DNA of 64,000 nucleotides from Owenia fusiformis. Taxonomy: Eukaryota > Annelida > Polychaeta > Sabellida > Oweniidae. The stretch is from assembly GCA_903813345.2 (NCBI GenBank), contig CAIIXF020000235.1:245659-309658 (forward strand). The letters are read 5' to 3'. Positions 57,673 through 64,000 of the stretch are shown piece by piece; position 1 is the stretch's first letter; every line of letters begins with the position of its first letter. Below the pieces are notes generated by a model. It was not told where the DNA came from and did not search any database. It saw nothing but the letters and a program-made list of their open reading frames with translations. A program made the translations under genes and the position numbers.

Positions 57673-60032
57673 TGTAACAATCGTGGGCCATGTATCTGCC
57701 ATACAAGTGTAGCATGGCCTTGGCATAACACAGTCCCAGACTGTTATCTTATTCCCAAAGCAGTATCATTTCAACTTTATCATTTAATAATATGACAATT
57801 ACATGTGGGTTTATAAGTATGTATTAAGTCCATATTAATATGTGAGAGTAAAGTCACATGTGGTCAGTAAGGATAAGTCAATAGGATCATCCTGCTACGT
57901 GCATTGGGGTTATAACTATGTGTAGTCAAGGATGAGAAATGGTATTGATCACCTCACTTGATACCGAGGGGTGTAGCCCAATGTAGCCCCGGGTATAGGG
58001 TGGTATGGGACACCTCACTAGTTAATATAAGGTTGTAGCCTAATGTAGCCCCGGGTAAAGGGTGGTATGGGACACCTCACTAGTGAATATAGGGTTGCAG
58101 CCAAATGTAGCCCCGGGTATAGGGTGGTATGGGACACCTCACTAGTCAATATAGGGTTGCAGCCTAATGTAGCCCCGGGTATAGGGTGGTATGGGACACC
58201 TCACTAGTCAATATAGGGCTGCAGCCCAATGTAGCCCCCGGTATAGGGTGGTATGGGACACCTCACTAGTCAATATAGGGTTGCAGCCTAATGTAGCCCC
58301 GGGTATAGGGTGGTATGGGACACCTCACTAGTCAATATAGGGTTGCAGCCTAATGTAGCCCCGGGTATAGGGTGGTATGGGACACCTCACAAGTCAATAT
58401 AGGGTTGCAGCCCAATGTAGCCCCGGGTATAGGGTGGTATGGGACACCTCACTAGTCAATATAGGGTTGCAGCCTAATGTAGCCCCGGGTATAGGGTGGT
58501 ATGGGACACTTCACAAGTCAATATAGGGTTGCAGCCCAATGTAGCCCCGGGTATAGGGTGGTATGGGACACCTCACTAGTCAATATAGGGTTGCAGCCTA
58601 ATGTAGCCCCGGGTAAAGGGTGGCATGGGGCTGCAGCTCAATGTAGCCAGGTCAGCCTGGTCACCTATATTCACACACCAATTGTGTAGCCACTTGTAGC
58701 TCGTATCTGGGAAAGTGTGAATGTGAGGGGGGTGAGGGACTAGTCACATACAGCATAATAGCCAGTGTGACTGAGGGAGGGGGGAGTTGATTAGGGGAAG
58801 TCTAAATGTCACAGTCCATGTTAATAGTCAACGTTAGTCGGGGGGGGGGGTGTATGTATAAGTGTTACTCTCACCAACACAATTAAACAACATAATAAAA
58901 GCAATTAAAAATTAACATTAATTAATTCTATTTCAATTGGAAATCATTCATAAATACAAGTTATGTTACATAAACAATAAGATCTGACTTATATAGTGTA
59001 AAATATACCCAAATACCACGCAACTCCTACATGGCTGCAAATGGCTCCAACTAGAGCCTAGCTACATTTGGCTAGCAACCTGACAGCCACATGCAGCTTC
59101 CATTACAGTACATTGGGATGGCCCGAATCACCCCAAAACTCACTCCAAAACGGGACCCTGGTACCAATACATGTTCTACCGGTATAGTGGGTATAATTAA
59201 CACTAACAATTAAGCATAATTACCGTAATTAGAGGTAGATTTTGACAAGAAAAGACATGATTTAAACTCAAAGTTACATGGAAATTACATCAAAAGTTTG
59301 ACTCTGAATAACAACTGAATCAGTTAACGAAATGCCTTGAAACTTCTTCACCAATTAAATAACTACTTCATAATTACCTTAGAACACCATTCACCCCGAT
59401 TTACCAACGGAAACTGCTATAAATCCAATGTAATTGAAGAGAAATGAGCAACATGTGTTCCACCATTTTGAGATTTCCGAGAGACTGATCACACAACATG
59501 ATTACATATCACTACTCACATAACAAGATGAACTACACTTTAAAATAAGACAATTCGAAGCACAGTAGAGTTATGTACATATATATAAACATGTATACAA
59601 TAAATTAGACACACTAAATAGCGTACTTAGGTTAAAGTAATCACAATAAGGCAAGATAAACAATGGAACTATATCCTTAAGCCGAGTAACTGTAGACACT
59701 GAAGTAGTGGACAGGCTACACAGCCTATGACTCATGGTGACTCTTACAAAAGTTAACATACAATTCACAAGGCGATACCCAGTCACTATAGGCTTAGCCA
59801 GCAAAGCACAGATGCACTCTGTATTAACTGTAAACAAAACTAGCATTGACGCTATGAAGGCGCTGGCCACAGAATACATGCAAATACAGGACACATATAA
59901 AACTCCATACTGGTGAACAGTGAAATTGTTAGTTATTTTGACTAAAGCAATGCAATAATAAGGCTCAGTAACGGCACATCAGGCCAGATATAAGCCATTG
60001 AAAAAAAAAAGACAGACTGATGGGTCGTTACA
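57673..60032 (-). repeat. 5' LTR, 2360 bp
   Basis: Complete LTR from TGTAACAATCG to GGGTCGTTACA, with the 4-bp duplication CAAT following at 60033-60036. Its high identity with the other LTR indicates a recent insertion. Confidence 0.9.
57998..58640 (+). repeat. 62-bp minisatellite in the 5' LTR, 11 unit starts
   Basis: Same 62-bp unit as in the 3' LTR, running from 57998 to 58618. Three units fewer than its partner explain nearly all of the 185-bp length difference between the LTRs. Confidence 0.95.
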
Positions 60033-60036
60033 CAAT

Positions 60037-62059
60037 TTTGGACATTTTGCATTTCTAAATTAATAAGTTTCTTGGAATACAACATAACTGTTCACGATTT
60101 AAGTCATTAGTGATATTTTCCCATGATAAATAGACAGTAACTTGGTCAATGTTTTATGTTCAACCTTGTTTTCATGACTTTTAAACATGAGTCGACAATA
60201 AAGTAGGAAATTTCAATTCCAAATGACGTGTTGACTCGTGTTTTTCACAATATTTAGCCTTTTATCATGATAGATCGCCAAAATCTGCATGTACCTCTCA
60301 ATGAGGCGATATGTTTTTAAATTTAGAGATGTAAGCTATGAACTCAAACAAAAAATCAAACAATCCGCTATTATTTTGATTGCACACGACGAAATTTCCA
60401 CTCCCGGGGAGCACTTTGGTAACTCTTTGAAGGAGGATTCTTGAAAAATAGTTCGAATTTTCACAAAAGGATTCATGCAATTTCATTGCTTGTTTAAGCC
60501 CAACTCCGATACCACTATAATTATAGATTAAAAGGAACCATTAAACTCACCAGGTTATAAGATAAACCCTTTCGAGCATTGATGAATTGAGTTAAACTGT
60601 CGATATAAATGTAAGTCGGCATGTATTCGACAGTCAGTTTACACATATGAAGTATACATCAACGTATGACCTAAATATCAATTCGTGACCATCATCTTTG
60701 GCTTTCAAATTGAAGTTGGAAGTTCCAGTAGGAGGAGATAACCGAAAACTTCAACCACATCCAAATATCTGAACGAAGTCAAATATTAACAATACACCTA
60801 TCGTGCATATCGAACAAGGCATCTCGAACAAGTTTCTGTGATCAGGCAAGTATTCCGAAAGAAAAAATGCACAAATATCAACAATTTTTATTGAGTAGGA
60901 GATTACATTCGAAATCACAACTTTCAAAATATTTGTTTCAACCAAGAATTGTAAGAACTTGAAACGTGTTGTTAGTTTTTCAAACCGCATATCCTCATTT
61001 ACCCTTGAAATATTACCCTATTATGTAGGATATTACATTGTAAATTGACGCTCCATATCATGAAAAAATAAAGGCAGTTCAATATGTCAATATTCGTAAA
61101 CAGAAAGTTCATTCTATAGTACCCAGGACAGATTGAATGATGCAGTCGTGTTTTTACTCTATATTTGCAATAGGACAACCATTCTTATTTAAATCTTCAT
61201 GTTATATTCTGGAGACAATTTCCAACATGGAAAAAAAATTGAAGTAGGGGTATACAGGGACATAGTGGAAATTCAGAAATTTGGGCCATATCTTAAAGAT
61301 TGCTTCACCAATATGCAAAATAACATCTAAATTATCATTTACACGGATGCTGCTAGGTATATTGAAACTAATTACACAAAGGTTAACTTCGATTGTGGCA
61401 CCCATTCTTAATAAATATTGATGGACATACGAATTTCGAATGTTGACTTAGTTACTGGACTTGTCTGTATTCGAAACAAATGTGACTGAGGCATCTCATG
61501 ATGACAATCAAGAATATTTTTACTTGTATCTCGTCTGTTGTCTGCTCTCATCGTTGCACCTAATTCAATTTCATTTTTCTCTAGTCCTGTTTACTTTAGT
61601 CAAATAAGCACCTCCAAGGAATATCACAAATGAGCCCTTTATGCCTTATACTATAGAACATATATACAAGGAAAACTACTCATTTATATTAGGAAGTTTC
61701 ACCACATAATAATTATCCGTTCCGTTTTTTAATGGGGAGTTTCAGCTTGCATATAAAATCGAACGCCAACCTATACGTATGACCAATCACCCATACCAAT
61801 ACATCGCTTTAAATATTTCCGTTAACGTTTAGGTTGTGAAAAACATTGCAAGCTTAAACTCCCTAATGCTGAACCATTACGCCTTCCTGCTTAACCCGGG
61901 CTGCTTTCACAATAATTGATCATATTGTATGTCACCCTATATATGAGACAAAAACAAAATAATTGTTTTGATGACAGCAATTTATAATTCAATGTCAATT
62001 TGAATTCACAATTTCATTTGCTTTGCAGGTCTCTAATCACTTCAAAAACTTGTATTGGA
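60037..62059. other. Intergenic, no feature recognised
   Basis: AT-rich sequence between the LTR element and the lectin gene. It should include the 3' UTR of the minus-strand lectin gene, but no clear polyadenylation signal is assigned. Confidence 0.35.
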
Positions 62060-62262
62060 TCACGGCTCGAATACAGCGACTTCACAGAGGGTCAGATACA
62101 AGCCTGGTTGGTGCACTCTTACATAACGTCCAGACAGACCATTTGGGCATTGGAAAATCTGCCAATCCTTCCCACATGACGTCAATGAACTTGTGAAGTG
62201 AACGCATAGATCCCAGCTGGAGCCGTCTTGACTCACTTCAATTTTGAAGTTCTTTAGTCGCT
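62060..62262 (-). CDS. Lectin gene, last exon (domain 2, C-terminal half)
   Basis: The acceptor cacatttttag precedes 62262 on the minus strand. It encodes RLKNFKIEVSQDGSSWDLCV, then C..DWQIFQCP, LSGRYVRV, YLTLCEVAVFEP and stop. It completes the second FTP domain, and the protein ends two residues after the final beta-strand. Confidence 0.85.
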
Positions 62263-64000
62263 CTAAAAATGTGCGGTTGGTTTAGGCCTATACATTACTG
62301 AGAAACAGAATATTATCGATGTCCAACACATTTGTATATGCTTTATATACATCATATGCCCAGTTCCACCCTCGTATGATTTCGTTCGAACTACATTTAC
62401 TAATCTGCTTATTGAATCTGTGTGAAGAAAAGGGGGTATCATTCTATGGACTTTTAAACTCAAAAAATAGTGCGTAGTTAAATAAAAAATATCAACACTA
62501 AAGATAAAATTATATACCCTCTACATCCGCTAGATCAGTACCACAATTGTCACTTCCACGACACTGCCTATTAAATAAAGCCACGGATCCAATAAATTTC
62601 ACGGAACCTAGGTCTACTTTCCACCATGGATTTATATCACCATCATCAGTGTGTATACAGGAGAAATGCACAGTATCGCCATCTATATTGCCATCAACTG
62701 CTGCTGCAGCAGTGGTGCCAGACCAAGGGTGATTTGACGATTGTTTGGCAGGCTTACCAAGAGCAAGATTATTTATTTCTGAAATGAAATAATTGCTTTT
62801 GTTAGTTTTTTTTATTTGTATACTTCAATTCTGATGGATTGCAAATATAACAGCTGTTTTTTTAAATCGGGTCATACTTGCGCTTTTTTAAAATTAAATT
62901 TGAATTATCACATGTGTATGACCGGGACAATAAATTGTGTAATTGTACATTGATAAATATGAATAATTACTAGATGGCCGGAAAACAGCAACTTCGCAGA
63001 GAGTGAGCCAATTTGTGTCTTGCAGCTGAACCCTAACATAGCGTCCTTTCATTCCACTTGGGCAGTAAAACATCTGACAACTGTCCTTGCAGTGTTCAAG
63101 TGCTGCATTTCTATAGAAGACGCATAACTCCCAGTCGTTAGCGTTTTTGCTTACTTCAATTTTAAAGTTCGAAAGACGATCTATGAAAATGAGACACGGG
63201 TATTATCAATAAATCAAACGAAGTAATAGATCGACATCAGTCAGTTTTTTAATCAATATCATAAAGAATTGTATTTCTTTCGGAGTTGTTGTGTAGCACG
63301 TTTGTTTATGCGATATGTTTTACCAATGTATCCGGATCGTTTCGCATCACTTTGTTATCATCTTTGGTTAGAATAATGCAAACCAAACATATATTCACGC
63401 CGTCAACAATCAACAGCACCAAGTTAAGTGGGCCCTCACATTATCGGTGAATCAATTGTTAATACCTTCAACAATGTCGGAGGGTCCACCCCCACAATTG
63501 TCTACGTCACACTTCCTATTATACAACTTAACAGATCCAATGGGATAGACAGCTTGAAGGTCAACCTTCCACCATGGTTTGTTCTCATGGTTTGTATTTG
63601 CACATGAGCCATGATCAAAATCTCCATCTTCAACACCGTCAACAGCGAGTCCAGCAGGAAACGGTTGTGGCAAATATTCTGAAGATTGGGAGGCAGGTTT
63701 CCCGAGAGCCAAATTCCCCAATTCCTCTGTTTAATTAATACAAGTATCTTTTTTATTTTGACTATATGCTTTCATAATGAATAGCAGAACAAGTGAATAA
63801 ATGGCATTTTATAAATATATAAGCACCGATTGGGCAACACCCATATATCATATTAATAAATCAATTTTGTAGTCTAAAATTCAGGTTATTGCTATTGATG
63901 CTTTAATAATTTAGTAGTAACGATATATGGTGAATACCTTATAATACTTTTTTGAACTTCAAAAAGCAATATATATACCTATTGAGCATCCGAGGACACC
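62060..64000 (-). CDS. Tandem F-type lectin (FTP/F5-8C-like) domain protein, partial
   Basis: Proposed minus-strand join: (beyond 64000)-63979, 63726-63466, 63180-62971, 62778-62518, 62262-62060 (stop TGA at 62060-62062). All introns are GT-AG and phase 1. Two complete domains of about 150 residues follow each other, each opening with NLALGKPA.QSS and containing AVDG, a Cys-rich loop, NPWWKVDL or KPWWKVDL, IGSV.L.NR, NFKIEVS, W.LCV, C.....Q.F.CP.G, GRYVRV and LTLCEVAVF. This is the fucolectin/tachylectin-4/pentraxin-1 (FTP) fold, used by animals for fucose recognition in innate immunity and by some receptors. The N-terminus lies outside the window, so a signal peptide cannot be checked. Confidence 0.85.
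62518..62778 (-). CDS. Lectin gene exon (domain 2, N-terminal half)
   Basis: 261 nt, phase 1-1; acceptor ttatttcatttcag, donor gtatat. It encodes INNLALGKPAKQSSNHPW, AAAAVDGNIDGD, FSCIHTDDGDINPWWKVDL and FIGSVALFNRQC. The His in CIHT is at the position of the fucose-binding His of F-type lectins. The RGDCC-like loop is replaced by RQCRGSDNC. Confidence 0.85.
62971..63180 (-). CDS. Lectin gene exon (domain 1, C-terminal half)
   Basis: 210 nt, phase 1-1; acceptor cattttcatag, donor gtaatt. It encodes DRLSNFKIEVSKNANDWELC, C..SCQMFYCPSGMKGRYVRV and WLTLCEVAVFRPS, then joins the second domain. Confidence 0.85.
63466..63726 (-). CDS. Lectin gene exon (domain 1, N-terminal half)
   Basis: 261 nt, phase 1-1; acceptor attaaacag, donor gtatta. 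It encodes ELGNLALGKPASQSSEYLPQ, GLAVDGVEDGD, SCANTNHENKPWWKVDL and PIGSVKLYNRKCDVDNC. The canonical His of 'CxHT' is Asn here (CANT), so ligand binding by this domain may differ from that of domain 2. Confidence 0.85.
63979..64000 (-). CDS. Lectin gene, 3' end of an upstream exon (cut by window edge)
   Basis: The minus strand reads GVLGCSI followed by a phase-1 donor (g|gtatat), compatible with the acceptor of the exon at 63726. Only about seven codons are visible, so no domain can be named. Confidence 0.5.

Larger units (their letters stand above)
49095..60032 (-). mobile_element. Non-autonomous LTR retrotransposon with nested Helentron-like insertion
   Basis: Two direct repeats of about 2.4-2.5 kb (LTRs, TG...CA, with TGTAAC/GTTACA ends) flank 2.59 kb of internal DNA. 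A primer-binding site and a polypurine tract set the orientation as minus. The 4-bp duplication CAAT lies at 49091-49094 and 60033-60036. The left outer edge (TGTAA, 49095-49099) is separated from the rest of its LTR by Helentron-like units 6 and 7 (49100-52539). No gag, protease, RT, RNase H or integrase frame is visible, so the element is of the LARD type (large, non-coding, mobilised in trans). Confidence 0.85.

Noticed and set aside
52862-58640. Regularly spaced 62-bp repeats resembling a CRISPR array
   Set aside because: The whole 62-bp unit is repeated with no unique spacers, lies within eukaryotic LTRs and occurs in both of them.

Overview
The window is eukaryotic nuclear DNA from an invertebrate animal. 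Coding sequence is sparse and split by GT-AG introns. The recognisable protein domains (death domain, a TRADD-N-like domain, TRIM RING/B-box, tandem F-type lectin domains) are metazoan, and much of the sequence consists of non-coding transposable elements. The lineage cannot be fixed from the sequence. The gene families and repeat style fit a marine deuterostome or lophotrochozoan (hemichordate, amphioxus, mollusc or brachiopod type), and this is an inference.

Two genes are supported. The first, on the plus strand (2350-38422), can be chained from eight exons in which every intron is phase 1. The spliced frame is 3294 nt (1097 residues plus stop). It reads: short acidic N-terminus, death domain, TRADD-N-like domain, acidic/low-complexity linker, C3HC4 RING, B-box2, coiled coil, NHL-like beta-propeller. 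A TRIM-type E3 ligase carrying both death and TRADD-N adaptor domains is the most interesting protein here. The joining of exon 7 to exon 8 spans a 25 kb intron and is the least certain step. The second gene, on the minus strand (62060 to beyond the right edge), encodes tandem FTP/F-type-lectin-like domains. Each domain is split over two exons at the same phase-1 position, as expected from an exon-pair duplication.

Layout: 0.3-1.4 kb MITE-like elements and a (CAA)n tract; 2.35-11.5 kb exons 1-7 with foldback elements and a decayed Tc1/mariner copy in the introns; 11.5-36.6 kb intron 7, holding tandem arrays, a second mariner-type element, an element with a 9-bp target duplication, a head-to-tail array of five Helentron-like non-autonomous units (21.7-31.9 kb) and a 5'-truncated LINE; 36.6-38.4 kb exon 8 (TRIM); 38.4-49 kb intergenic DNA with a 0.5 kb foldback, a 52-55 bp-type tandem array, a MITE, a solo LTR, a mariner-type element and a palindromic MITE; 49.1-60.0 kb one non-autonomous LTR retrotransposon in minus orientation, with LTRs of about 2.4 kb, a tRNA-Leu-type primer site and no gag/pol, interrupted 5 bp from its outer edge by a two-unit copy of the same Helentron-like family; 60-62 kb unassigned; 62-64 kb lectin gene.

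The repeats give a relative order of events. The LTR element inserted first (4-bp CAAT duplication) and the Helentron-like dimer then inserted into its LTR at an A-A (T-T on the other strand) dinucleotide. Likewise, the five-unit array and the LINE separate two parts of an older tandem array (21.0-21.7 and 33.2-33.6 kb).
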